The position numbers and the translations under genes were made by a program. Below are positions 36,302-45,226 of a stretch of DNA of 59,952 nt, piece by piece; position 1 is the first letter of the stretch, and each line of letters opens with the position of its first letter. A model generated the notes under the pieces. That model saw nothing but the letters and a program-made list of their open reading frames with translations. It did no database searches and was not told where the DNA came from. This DNA is from Planctomycetota bacterium (GTDB lineage: Bacteria > Planctomycetota > Planctomycetia > Isosphaerales > Isosphaeraceae): contig JAJYWB010000036.1 of assembly GCA_021791715.1 (NCBI GenBank), positions 1 to 59,952 of the forward strand, given 5' to 3'.

Positions 36302-36937
36302 ATGATTATCAATCAAAAAATCTTTTGGATCGGAGCGACATTATTTTCCCTGGCTATACTACGAATGCTTTTCGGAGTTTTCGCCTGGGCTCTCGCCCCC
36401 GAAGGGGAATATACAGGAGCATTCGCGCCGGAACTGATTGCTTGTAACTGGATTCGTGAGCAAATTAAATACATACTAGAAAGTATCGAAGAATTAATCG
36501 CCGGATTGTCGTCTAGAATGGTTCGGCGAAAAAATAAAGCATTGGAGAAAAGAGAACGGGAAAATGAGGCGAGAATATCAGACAAACAGAACCTATCGGA
36601 TAGCCATTCAAGCGCTTTGGTATATTGTCCGGATTGCGGAAGTAAGGTGAGTCGTCGAGCCGAATCATGTCCTGAATGTGGAGCTCCCGGGGATGTGATC
36701 CGTCATGCTCAAACATTAATTCGGACTCAATCGATTGATGAAAAGTCGACTGCCCGCGACGAACAGGAATTAATCCGCTACTTTAAGAAAGAGCGACGAC
36801 GAAGGAGAGGGAATACACAAGGTTGTGGCTGCTTAGTTGTAATATTGAGCATATTGTTATTTATCATATTTCCTTTAGCTGGCATTATATTAATAATCTT
36901 TGGGCTCATCCTTCTGATCATAGGTTTTCTACTTTGA
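36302..36937 (+). CDS. Zinc-ribbon protein with N- and C-terminal membrane segments (island cargo)
   Basis: The product has 211 aa. It has an N-terminal membrane segment (IFWIGATLFSLAILRMLFGVF), an amphipathic helix (IREQIKYILESIEELIAGLS) and a basic helix (RRKNKALEKRERENEAR). A single zinc ribbon YCPDCGSKVSRRAESCPEC (~108-126) is followed by a basic stretch KKERRRRRG. A C-terminal membrane pair ends the chain (GCLVVILSILLFIIFPLAGI and ILIIFGLILLIIGFLL). The gene follows the other zinc-ribbon gene by 65 nt on the same strand and has the same AT-rich composition, so the pair is probably co-transcribed and functionally linked. No known family beyond the zinc ribbon is recognised. Confidence 0.75.
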   Translation: MIINQKIFWIGATLFSLAILRMLFGVFAWALAPEGEYTGAFAPELIACNWIREQIKYILESIEELIAGLSSRMVRRKNKALEKRERENEARISDKQNLSDSHSSALVYCPDCGSKVSRRAESCPECGAPGDVIRHAQTLIRTQSIDEKSTARDEQELIRYFKKERRRRRGNTQGCGCLVVILSILLFIIFPLAGIILIIFGLILLIIGFLL

Positions 36938-37147
36938 GGTTCTTATCAGATGGATTTCGAATTCATCTCGAGAGATCGGATTTTGAATGTGAACGTTTTA
37001 TGGGTCAACCTCATTCAATTAGATTACTACTGTCAAAAAATCCGTTTTTGGCATGTTTGTGCAACGTCTTGCAAAAGACGTCTACCCGATTACAATTGCT
37101 ACAATTCAAGCTTATTCCGCATTTTCGCGGGCTGTTTTTTGAGTTTC

Positions 37148-37190
37148 TTACACGCGGGCGGTCGCGGGTTCGAGTCCCTCATCGCCCATT
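37148..37190 (+). other. Attachment site, right copy (attR-like), displaced tRNA-Val 3' end
   Basis: An exact 43-bp copy of 34486-34528: half the anticodon loop, the variable loop, T arm and acceptor 3' strand of tRNA-Val, without the 5' half. It ends one base before the stop codon of the convergent HAD gene, which shows that the original chromosome had tRNA-Val almost touching that gene. Confidence 0.88.
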
Positions 37191-38141
37191 TCACTCGCGA
37201 TCATCGCGATCACGAAGAATCATGGAACGATCGATCGGATCTGACGATCGTTTCGCGAGCAAATAATCGATCAGAACCGCCAGGCCGTCGGCGTGATTGG
37301 CGGGGACGACAAGATCGGCAGCGTCTCGCACGTGCGCCGGGGCGTTCCCCATCGCGACGCCGATCCCCGCGCCCTCGATCATCGGAACGTCGTTTTGATC
37401 GTCGCCTACCGCGCAGATATCTTCGGTCGAAATACCCCATTTTTCAGCCAAATACGCGAGAGCCGACCACTTATTCGCGTCGCCGCGCAAAATCTCGCAC
37501 ATCGTGCCGTCGTATTGCCGGCTCTTCTGTACAAACGTACGAACGCGACCGTCGATCGCTTGGTGAACCTCGCGCTCGAAAGCGAGCATCTCGTCAAGCT
37601 CCCCGATCGCGAAAACGTGAAACGGCGGATCCGTGTTCGGTCGATCGATCAAACCCGAGCCCGCGACCTCGACCCGATCGAGATTCTTCGCCACGTAATC
37701 GTCGAACCAAGCCGATCCCGAAGGATAGCGATCGATCGAAAAATCGAACGAATCGAGCCCTCGATCCAGGAAATAGACCATTCGATAATGATGTTCACAA
37801 AATAATCTAACGATTTGATCAAATAACGCTCGATCAATTTCCGAACGAAGGATCGTGCGATGCGCTCCGGGTTGTTTGACGAGCGCGCCCGAGTTGCAAA
37901 CGATCGGCTCGATCAGGCCGAGGCGTTCCGCGAGCGGAAGCGTACGGCGGTAGCGGCGCCCCGTACACAGGACGATCGCGATCCCCGCGTCGCGCGCTCG
38001 TTCGATCGCCGATTCGACGCGGGGGGAAAGTTCGCCTTCGCCGTCGACGAGCGTGCCGTCGATATCGATCGCGAGAATCTTCGTCCGCGCGGCTCTCCAC
38101 GCGATTTCACTCGGTTCAACCCGCGGATTCGGACGAATCAT
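37191..38141 (-). CDS. HAD-superfamily (Cof-type) phosphatase
   Basis: The 316-residue product has the HAD motifs: KILAIDIDGTLVDGEGELS (nucleophile and acid Asp), IVLCTGRRYRRT (motif II Thr/Gly), a Lys in DANKWSALAYLAEKWG, and AVGDDQNDVPMIEGAGIGVA (motif IV Asp pair). The C2-type cap makes it a Cof/YbiV-like sugar phosphatase; substrate unknown. The stop codon starts at the right end of the tRNA-derived repeat. An AT-rich patch codes for residues near LFDQIVRLFCEHHYRMVYFL. No clear ribosome binding site precedes ATG 38141. Confidence 0.9.
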   Translation of the reverse strand: MIRPNPRVEPSEIAWRAARTKILAIDIDGTLVDGEGELSPRVESAIERARDAGIAIVLCTGRRYRRTLPLAERLGLIEPIVCNSGALVKQPGAHRTILRSEIDRALFDQIVRLFCEHHYRMVYFLDRGLDSFDFSIDRYPSGSAWFDDYVAKNLDRVEVAGSGLIDRPNTDPPFHVFAIGELDEMLAFEREVHQAIDGRVRTFVQKSRQYDGTMCEILRGDANKWSALAYLAEKWGISTEDICAVGDDQNDVPMIEGAGIGVAMGNAPAHVRDAADLVVPANHADGLAVLIDYLLAKRSSDPIDRSMILRDRDDRE

Positions 38142-38273
38142 CGCAATCGCGCCTCGGATACCCGGCGCATTCGATTCGATCGCGCCTCGGGAAAAAATAT
38201 CGGCTAAATTTGTTATAGCGACGACCGTTCGATCGTCGCGTCACACACGAAAGCGCAACACGAGTAAGCCCCC

Positions 38274-38813
38274 ATGAAACGCACATCGTATCGTCGAGGT
38301 ATCGAATATCGCATTGTACCGATCATCCTCGGCGTCGTCTTTTTGTCGTTAACGCTCTTCGACGCTCGGCCCGCCGCGGCGGGGTCGAGGCGAGCTCGGC
38401 GAGCCGCCGAGGCCGAGGCTCGTCGCCAACGACTGATCGCCACGCAATCGGTCGTATCGTCGGACGCTCCCTATCCGATGCTCGGGACATACGCATCAGG
38501 TAGATACATGATGGTTCGAAGCGGCGATGTCGCCGGAGGCGGGTACGCTCCGCTTCATTCACCCGGTGAAACGAGCATGACGATTTACGGGCCTTTCGCG
38601 GCGACGAGGTCGATCTCGGCGCCCGTTCGGCTTCGCGCCACGGCTTATACCGGAGAAACGATCGAATACCGCGGGGTCGGTTCGTCGAGTCCGTACCTTC
38701 CCTCGCAAAGCCCGATCGTTTACCCCACGCAGGCGACGTATTATTACGGCTTCCGCGAATCGTACACCCCTCCCGAGTGGAAAAACGGCTCAAATTGGGT
38801 CGATCTCAATTAA
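38274..38813 (+). CDS. Small secreted protein of unknown function
   Basis: The 179-residue product begins MKRTSYRRGIEYR, followed by a hydrophobic signal segment (IVPIILGVVFLSLTLFDARP) with an AAAG cleavage region. A basic helix (RRARRAAEAEARRQR) and a Ser/Gly/Tyr-rich mature part (YASGRYMMVRSGDVAGGGYA, YTGETIEYRGVGSSSPYLPS) follow. No domain is recognised. It is coding by composition and by the signal peptide. It lies alone between the HAD phosphatase and the GT39-like gene. Confidence 0.75.
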   Translation: MKRTSYRRGIEYRIVPIILGVVFLSLTLFDARPAAAGSRRARRAAEAEARRQRLIATQSVVSSDAPYPMLGTYASGRYMMVRSGDVAGGGYAPLHSPGETSMTIYGPFAATRSISAPVRLRATAYTGETIEYRGVGSSSPYLPSQSPIVYPTQATYYYGFRESYTPPEWKNGSNWVDLN

Positions 38814-38956
38814 TCGAAGATCCAGATATGAAGATAAAATTGATCGAGATCGGGTCGATCGTGATGGGCGTCGCTCGGCGATCGCGGGCGCGGTAACCTG
38901 AACCGCGAGCGAACCCGTCGAATTCAGGGTTCGACGATTCGACGAGGAGCTTTGTT

Positions 38957-41188
38957 TTGGCTCGCGATCGCAGGCGAAGGAGAGAGAAAGGACGAGAGAG
39001 CTCGGCCGCGAAACCCTCGGTCGAGCGTTCGGCGGTCGAGCGTCGCGATCCCGAGTCGATCGAGGCCGCGGCGTCGAAAGACGCGGCGTTGAAAGTCGAG
39101 GAATTTCACGACGCGTCGTTGAAAGACGCGGCGAAAGGCTTGGCGAGCGAGCGAGGAGGTTTTTGGACCGATCGCCGCGCGATCTTGGCCGCGGCGGTGA
39201 TGCTTTCGCTTCACATCGTCGCGGCGTCGGTCAGTCTTTTACGGGAAAATCCGACCGTCGATGAAGTTGTGCACATTCCAGCGGGCGTTACATACTGGCA
39301 AAAAGGGACGTTTCGTCTTTATCATCACAATCCTCCTCTCGTCAAGCTGATCGCCGCGGCGCCGGTCGTCTTTTCGAGTCCGAACGTCTCCGAGCTTTAC
39401 AAACGATCGAGCTGGCTCGTCGAGCCCCCCGATCAGTCGTCGTTTGCGCACGCGTTCGCTTATTATAACATGGATCGTTATCTGGAATTGATGTCGCGCG
39501 CGCGGCTGACGATTCCGTGGCTTTCGGCGCTCGGGGGGTTGATCGTTTTCGTTTGGTCGAAGCGGCTATTCGGAGCGGCGGGGGGGGTGTCGAGTCTGGC
39601 GCTTTGGTGTTTATGTCCCAATATTTTGGCGCATGGGCGATTGGCGACGACCGACCTGGGGGCGACGGCGTTCGGAGTCGCGGCGACTTACGCTTTTCAT
39701 CGGTATGTCGAGGATCCGAGGTCGAGACGCGCCTTGATCGCCGGGATCGCGCTTGGGCTCGCTCAGCTTTCGAAATTCAGCATGCTTTTGCTGTATGCGA
39801 TTTGGCCTTGTCTTTGGCTGTTTCGCGAGCTGATCGCGGAAAAAACTTCCGGTCGAGCGAGACGTTTCGCGATCGCGATCGGTCACGGCGGATTGATCGT
39901 CGCGATCAGTTTCGCGGTGATCGACGTCGGGTATGGATTTGAGCATGTAGGTATAAAGCTAGGAAAATTCGAGTTCGCGTGTCGCACGCTCACGCGGCGT
40001 GTCGACCCCGGCGTTCCGCGGCCGAGAAGCCGAAATCCGCTCCTCGACGGCGCCTGGAGGTTCAGGGTGAATCGATTTCGCGGGGGCGTTCTCGGCGATC
40101 TCCCGGTTCCGCTTCCCGAACATTTCGTGCTCGGCTTCGACGAACAAAAACTCGAAGCCGAAGGCGTTCCCGCGGCGTTTTTGCGGGGTTTCGATCCCGC
40201 CGCGACGAACGTCGATCCCGAGGCGAACGTCCTCAGTTATCCCGTTTATCTCGACGGAGTCCGCCGCCGTACGGGCTGGTGGAATTACTATTTACTTGCA
40301 ATCTTATATAAAACGCCCGAGGGGATTCTTTTGGTCGTCGCGGCGACGGGAATCTCGGGTTTATTCGCGGCGCGGCGCGCGAATCGGCGAGAAATCGCCG
40401 ACGCGATCGACGTCGCGTTCGTTCCCGCGGTTTCGCTCGCGACGATGAGCCTCGCGACCAATATCAATATCGGCTTGCGTTATGTTTTACCTATATACCC
40501 GTATGTTTTTATTATGACGGGTATATTGGGAGCGATCGCGGTTCGCGGTCGAACCCGAATCGTTCGAATCGCCGCTCGATGCGTGATCGCGTTTGGTTTG
40601 GCGTTCGCCTTCGCGGCGACGGCTTCGATTCATCCGCATTATTTAGCCTTCTTTAATTGGGCTTCGGGAGGTCCGACCCGCGGTTCCGAACATTTGATCG
40701 ACAGCAACATCGATTGGGGTCAGGATCTCGTCGGTTTAGCGAAACGATTGCGAGAGATCGCTCCGGGAGAGCGGATCGGGCTGGCGTACTTCGGCCAGGT
40801 GAACCCGAATTTGCTGATCGCGCGCGGCGAGGGTTTCGACTGGTTTTTGCCGCCCGTGATACCGGGAACGGCCGGGCCGATTCCTTCAAACGCGCCCCGA
40901 GTCGGCTTCGCCAAACGGCTAACGCCGGGGCTTTACGCCGTCAGCGTATCAATCTTAAGAGGTTTACCCTGGTCGCTTTACGATCCTTCGCCGAGTTCGA
41001 TTTATCCCGCGTGGCGGGTCGATTTCGACGCGTTCGCATACTTTCGCGAATTGGAACCGATCGATCGCGTGGGGATCGGTTATTCGATCTTGATATATCG
41101 TCTGACCGAGGCCGATTGCGCGCGGCTGAATGCAAGGTTTTTTGAGGGCGATCACCTTGCGGCGCCCGCGAATCGAACTCCCCGCTGA
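38957..41188 (+). CDS. Membrane glycosyltransferase, GT39/ArnT-like
   Basis: The 743-residue product has about ten membrane segments. After a charged 65-residue leader come NPTVDEVVHIPAGVTYWQKG with the acidic residues (D/E) of the first periplasmic loop, HHNPPLVKLIAAAPV and HGRLATTDLGATAFGVAATY, typical of polyprenyl-phosphate-dependent glycosyltransferases. The C-terminal part contains HPHYLAFFNWASGGP and SNIDWGQDLVGLAKRL, common in planctomycete members. The start is TTG 38957 behind GAGGAG (38944-38949); no closer ATG fits. It probably moves a sugar from a lipid carrier to an envelope or secreted acceptor. A short hairpin (41206-41225) follows. Confidence 0.85.
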   Translation: MARDRRRRREKGRESSAAKPSVERSAVERRDPESIEAAASKDAALKVEEFHDASLKDAAKGLASERGGFWTDRRAILAAAVMLSLHIVAASVSLLRENPTVDEVVHIPAGVTYWQKGTFRLYHHNPPLVKLIAAAPVVFSSPNVSELYKRSSWLVEPPDQSSFAHAFAYYNMDRYLELMSRARLTIPWLSALGGLIVFVWSKRLFGAAGGVSSLALWCLCPNILAHGRLATTDLGATAFGVAATYAFHRYVEDPRSRRALIAGIALGLAQLSKFSMLLLYAIWPCLWLFRELIAEKTSGRARRFAIAIGHGGLIVAISFAVIDVGYGFEHVGIKLGKFEFACRTLTRRVDPGVPRPRSRNPLLDGAWRFRVNRFRGGVLGDLPVPLPEHFVLGFDEQKLEAEGVPAAFLRGFDPAATNVDPEANVLSYPVYLDGVRRRTGWWNYYLLAILYKTPEGILLVVAATGISGLFAARRANRREIADAIDVAFVPAVSLATMSLATNINIGLRYVLPIYPYVFIMTGILGAIAVRGRTRIVRIAARCVIAFGLAFAFAATASIHPHYLAFFNWASGGPTRGSEHLIDSNIDWGQDLVGLAKRLREIAPGERIGLAYFGQVNPNLLIARGEGFDWFLPPVIPGTAGPIPSNAPRVGFAKRLTPGLYAVSVSILRGLPWSLYDPSPSSIYPAWRVDFDAFAYFRELEPIDRVGIGYSILIYRLTEADCARLNARFFEGDHLAAPANRTPR

Positions 41189-41505
41189 GCGGATCGTCGG
41201 TTTCCGAGCGCCTTTCGCGGCGCTCGATGATCGAACGATCGAGAAGGTTTGATGGATCGCGGATCGGTCGGCGTTTCGATCTTCATAATCGCCGGAAGTT
41301 TCTCGTTGGACGGGAGATGGAGTCAATCCCCGGGGAGCTCGTGTCGATTCCGGCGCGCTCGACCCTTGATCGGCGGAACGATCCGGGAGACAATTTTGAT
41401 CCGGTCGTGAAGCGTTCATGAAGGCGGATGTCTTACTGAGAGTCGATCTTTGAGAATCGTCGTTCGCCTCGCTTCGCGTTTTCAACCGCCCGGGAGCCGC
41501 CAGGG
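41189..41505. other. Intergenic region upstream of zwf
   Basis: It begins with a hairpin at 41206-41225 (GAGCGCC-TTTCGC-GGCGCTC), without T tract, which may end the glycosyltransferase transcript. The rest should hold the zwf promoter. No gene is seen. Confidence 0.4.
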
Positions 41506-43053
41506 ATGACCGACGCCTCGGCCAAAGACGATAATCCGCTCCGCCAGAATTTACCGCGAGCCCGCGTTCCCGACCCGTGCGCGATCGTTCTCTTCGGCGC
41601 GACTGGGGATTTAACGCATCGCAAGCTCGCTCCGGCGCTGTTTCATCTGGCGTCGCAAGGGCACATGCCCGCGGATTACGCGATCGTCGGGTTCGCACGT
41701 CGCGATTGGACCGATGATCGCTTTCGATCGGAGCTGAAAACGACGCTCGCCAAAGAAGCCTCTCCCGATTTTGAACAGGCGTGGAAGCGGATCGAGCCGC
41801 ACGTCGCGTTCAGTTCGGGTCAATTCGACGATCCGAGCGCGTATCACGATCTCAAGCGTAAGCTCGATCAGCTCGATTCCAGCCACGGAACGATGGGGAA
41901 TCGGCTTTTTTATCTGGCGGTCGCTCCCGAGTTTTTCAGCGTGATCGTCGAGAATTTGGGACGAGCGGGGTTGATTCACTCGAGCCAGAAGGAAACGCCC
42001 TGGAGCCGCGTCGTCATCGAGAAGCCGTTCGGTCACGACCTTGAAAGCGCGCGAAAACTCAATCGCGACGTCGCGGCGGTGCTTGATGAAAGCCAGGTTT
42101 ATCGGATCGATCACTACCTGGGGAAGGAAACGGTTCAGAACATCCAAGCGTTGCGATTCGGCAACGCGATCTTCGAGCCGATCTGGAACCGGCTTCACGT
42201 CTCCTCGGTGCAAATCACGGTCGCCGAGGAGGTGGGAATGGCCGGCGGGCGCGGGGCGTATTACGACAAATCGGGCGCGATTCGCGACATGTTGCAAAAT
42301 CATATGATGCAACTTTTGTGTTTAGTGGCGATGGAACCTCCGGCGAATCTGGGAGGCGACGCGGTTCGCAACGAGAAGGTGAAGGTTCTCGACTCGTTGC
42401 CCAAGTGGACCGCCGAGGATGTCGCCAAGAACACGGTGCGGGCGAGGTACACCAAAGGTTCGATCCAGGGCGCCGAGGCGCCTGGATATCTTGAGGAGAA
42501 AGGGGTCGCGCCGAATTCAAAAACCGATACTTACGTGGCGATGCGGTTGACGCTTGAGAATTGGCGGTGGGCGGGGGTGCCGTTTTACTTTCGGACGGGC
42601 AAGCGGTTGCCGAAACGAGCGAGCGAGATCGCGATCCAATTTCGCGAGCCTCCGGCACGGCTGTTCGAGCACGATTCGGAGGGTTCGGGAGGGGCGAATT
42701 TGCTCGTTTTGCGAATTCAGCCCAACGAGGGAGCGAGCCTGGCGTTCCTGGCGAAAGTTCCCGGATCGCGTAGGCGTCTTCAAGAAGTACGCATGGATTT
42801 TCGGTATGGAACGGCGTTCGCCGTACCGACTCCCGAGGCATACGAACGCCTGTTGCTCGATGTGATGCTCGGCGATCCGTCGCTATTTACGCGCACCGAC
42901 GCGGTCGAAAGCGCCTGGAGATTCGTCGACGTCATTCTCGACGCGTGGAGCGACCCGAAGTTTCCCATATATGAGTATAAATCGGGGACTTGGGGGCCCG
43001 AGGAGGCCGATCAATTGCTCGCCCGCGACGGCGCTCGGTGGCGACGGCTTTAA
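41506..43053 (+). CDS. zwf: Glucose-6-phosphate 1-dehydrogenase
   Basis: This enzyme oxidises glucose-6-phosphate to 6-phosphogluconolactone, making NADPH at the entry of the oxidative pentose phosphate pathway. The 515-residue product has the nucleotide-binding motif VLFGATGDLTHRKLAPALF (about residues 29-47), VVIEKPFGHDLESA, the active-site motif YRIDHYLGKETVQN (about 198-211), and SGAIRDMLQNHMMQLLCLVA. GGAG lies nine bases upstream of the ATG. The gene is followed after 155 nt by opcA, whose product activates or assembles this enzyme in other bacteria. Confidence 0.97.
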   Translation: MTDASAKDDNPLRQNLPRARVPDPCAIVLFGATGDLTHRKLAPALFHLASQGHMPADYAIVGFARRDWTDDRFRSELKTTLAKEASPDFEQAWKRIEPHVAFSSGQFDDPSAYHDLKRKLDQLDSSHGTMGNRLFYLAVAPEFFSVIVENLGRAGLIHSSQKETPWSRVVIEKPFGHDLESARKLNRDVAAVLDESQVYRIDHYLGKETVQNIQALRFGNAIFEPIWNRLHVSSVQITVAEEVGMAGGRGAYYDKSGAIRDMLQNHMMQLLCLVAMEPPANLGGDAVRNEKVKVLDSLPKWTAEDVAKNTVRARYTKGSIQGAEAPGYLEEKGVAPNSKTDTYVAMRLTLENWRWAGVPFYFRTGKRLPKRASEIAIQFREPPARLFEHDSEGSGGANLLVLRIQPNEGASLAFLAKVPGSRRRLQEVRMDFRYGTAFAVPTPEAYERLLLDVMLGDPSLFTRTDAVESAWRFVDVILDAWSDPKFPIYEYKSGTWGPEEADQLLARDGARWRRL

Positions 43054-43208
43054 GTCGAACTCGGCGCGCGATCGTCGCGCCGATCTCGCCCGCGGCGGTT
43101 CGGGCTCGCCCGGTTCATTCGAGCCGATTCGATCTTTATATTACGATATATCAGTACGGCTGATTGGATGGACGTCAGGCCGATGCGCAAGGAGGTTCAG
43201 TAGGAACG

Positions 43209-44405
43209 ATGTTCCGACAGGAATGGCGCGCTATGTCGAACGCGACGACGGAAGATTTTTTGAGCGGTCAGGGGATCGCGGTCGATCCCCGGCGGATTGA
43301 AGCCCAACTTGATCAGATGTGGGGGCCCGCCGCCGAGGAAGTCGCGGGTCCGGAAGTCGATCATCCCGGCGTGACCCGGATCGTCCTCGCGAACCTCGTC
43401 GTCGCGGGATCGATTGGAGAAGACTCACGTATCGACGACGTGCTCGACGTCGTCGTCGCGCGTTATCCTTGCCGCACGATTGTCTTACGGCCGAGCGACG
43501 CCCCCGAGCGGAAGATCGACGCCGAGGTATCGGCGCTCTGCCATCTGCCTGCGCCCGGCCGGCCGCAGGTTTGCAGCGAACGGATCGTTCTCAAGGCGGG
43601 CCCGAACGCGGTCGATTTGCTCCCCGGCGCCGTGCGACCGCTGCTCGAATCGGACCTTCCGTTCGTCCTCTGGTGGACAGGGGATCCTCGTCAAAACGAG
43701 CCGCTGTTCCGATCGCTGGTGGGAGAATGCTCTCGCCTGTTGATCGGACTTCCCGATCCCGACGGCGATCCCAAAGCGCTCCGAGCGGGGCTCGATCCCC
43801 AAATTTGCCGATTCGGCCACGATATCGCGTGGTTTGGAATCACGCTTTGGCGCGGCTTGGTAGCTCAGTTTTTCGATCATCAATCGCAGCGGGCGCCGTT
43901 ACGGCGTATTCGCACGGTCGAGATCGAGACGATCGCTCCCCGAATCGATCGCCCTGGACGCGTCTCGGTGTGGTTGGGGGCGTGGCTCGCGGGTCAGCTC
44001 GGCTGGAAACCGCGAACGCTCAGCAATCAAACCCCGGGTACGCTCGTGGCCACATTCGATCCCAGATCCTCGGGCGGAGCCGCCGCAAGCAAAACAGCCG
44101 TTCCGATCACACTCACGATCAAAACGACTGTCGATTCACGCGCGGAATTCGCCCGGATTCAGAAGATCACAATCGTCGCCGACGGTTCGGATCGCGACGC
44201 GATTTATCGACTTTCACGCCCCGATTTCAACTCTCCCGAGGTCGAGGTGGAAGTCGATTCGTGCGACCGGAAGCCTTTGCCCAGCCAAGTGCTTGCGCCC
44301 GAACTCGACACTGCGCGGCGGTTATCCGCGGCGCTCGAGTCGTCGCGCGACGATCCCCCTTTCGCCCGCGCCACGCCGATCGCGCTTTGGCTCCTCGGCG
44401 CCTGA
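43209..44405 (+). CDS. opcA: Glucose-6-phosphate dehydrogenase assembly protein OpcA
   Basis: OpcA is a redox-responsive allosteric partner of glucose-6-phosphate dehydrogenase, known mainly from cyanobacteria and actinobacteria. The 398-residue product shows TRIVLANLVVAGSIGEDSRI, the central SDLPFVLWWTGDPRQNEPLF typical of the family, and RAGLDPQICRFGHDIAWFGI with further conserved C-terminal parts. The start is ATG 43209, after AAGGAGG (43190-43196) and AGGAACG; an ATG at 43233 and a longer frame from 43164 are alternatives. Linkage to zwf supports the assignment. Confidence 0.9.
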   Translation: MFRQEWRAMSNATTEDFLSGQGIAVDPRRIEAQLDQMWGPAAEEVAGPEVDHPGVTRIVLANLVVAGSIGEDSRIDDVLDVVVARYPCRTIVLRPSDAPERKIDAEVSALCHLPAPGRPQVCSERIVLKAGPNAVDLLPGAVRPLLESDLPFVLWWTGDPRQNEPLFRSLVGECSRLLIGLPDPDGDPKALRAGLDPQICRFGHDIAWFGITLWRGLVAQFFDHQSQRAPLRRIRTVEIETIAPRIDRPGRVSVWLGAWLAGQLGWKPRTLSNQTPGTLVATFDPRSSGGAAASKTAVPITLTIKTTVDSRAEFARIQKITIVADGSDRDAIYRLSRPDFNSPEVEVEVDSCDRKPLPSQVLAPELDTARRLSAALESSRDDPPFARATPIALWLLGA

Positions 44406-44558
44406 AACCAACGATCGCCGAGGAGCGAATCTGGGATCGGATCGGATCGGATCGACTTTTCAAACGCGGCTCGTTCTTGTATTTCTCGCACATCGGGCTG
44501 AAAAGTGCGAAAAAGTCCGTCGCCGGATTGAAACGGATCACTTCGTCGGGGTTGAACG

Positions 44559-44658
44559 GGGATTGAACGTATTCTCTCAAAGACTTGCTAGCTTGAGAAC
44601 CAGCCGAAGGTCGTGACCCGCCCCGAAAGGGATTGGGCGTATTCGCTCTAAAGCTTGC
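44559..44658. repeat. Two 30-bp imperfect direct repeats
   Basis: Copies at 44559-44588 and 44629-44658 share GGGATTG, CGTATTC, CTC and AAAG in register, exactly 70 nt apart. They lie between opcA and the convergent hypothetical gene. They could be a duplicated regulatory site or a small tandem duplication. Confidence 0.5.
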
Positions 44659-44671
44659 CGAAATTACCGAC

Positions 44672-45226
44672 TTATGGCTCGGGATTGAAGAGCGGGACGA
44701 AGCGTCGAAATTTGGTGGAGAGCGTTTCGGCGATCGTCGCGGCGTCGTTGAATCGATCTCCGGGGGGTTGTTTAAGCGCGGCGGCCATCGCTTCTTGCGC
44801 CAAGTTAAGCCTTATTATTCCCATAATCACCGCGGCGCGGCGATCCTGATGGTTTAAAATTTCGGCGAGGATCTGATCGTCATCGGCCTCGATTGGTTCG
44901 GCGGTGAGGCAGACGACCGCGAGAGTGAGAACCGGCCCTCGATCCCATTTCCAAGGGGAAAATCGGCCGCGCGTCACGAGCGCGAGTCGACGGATAAAGG
45001 CGCGATAATCGGCGCGATTTTTGAGAGAAAGCGAAAGCGGCTGCCGCGCGACGACGGTCGCGCTCAGTCCTCGACCGATCCAGGGAAGTGAATTGAGCCT
45101 TTCGGCGCCCTGGTAAAATCCGAGGATTTCGAGCGAGGGATCGGTGAATTCCAGGCCCGGTTCGCGTATTCGTTTGAGTTCTTTAAGGGCATCGTCGAGC
45201 GAATCCCAGAGATCGTCCTCAATCAT
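44672..45226 (-). CDS. Hypothetical protein
   Basis: An uninterrupted frame gives 184 aa from ATG 45226 (or 189 from 45241). The sequence is helical in its first 40 residues (LWDSLDDALKELKRIREPGL), then contains SATVVARQPLSLSLKNRADY, RFSPWKWDRGPVLTLAVVCL and IIRLNLAQEAMAAALKQPPG. It has no signal peptide or membrane segment and is not a family I recognise. Codon use matches the GC-rich neighbours, and no competing frame is better. It is convergent to opcA. Confidence 0.65.
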   Translation of the reverse strand: MIEDDLWDSLDDALKELKRIREPGLEFTDPSLEILGFYQGAERLNSLPWIGRGLSATVVARQPLSLSLKNRADYRAFIRRLALVTRGRFSPWKWDRGPVLTLAVVCLTAEPIEADDDQILAEILNHQDRRAAVIMGIIRLNLAQEAMAAALKQPPGDRFNDAATIAETLSTKFRRFVPLFNPEP

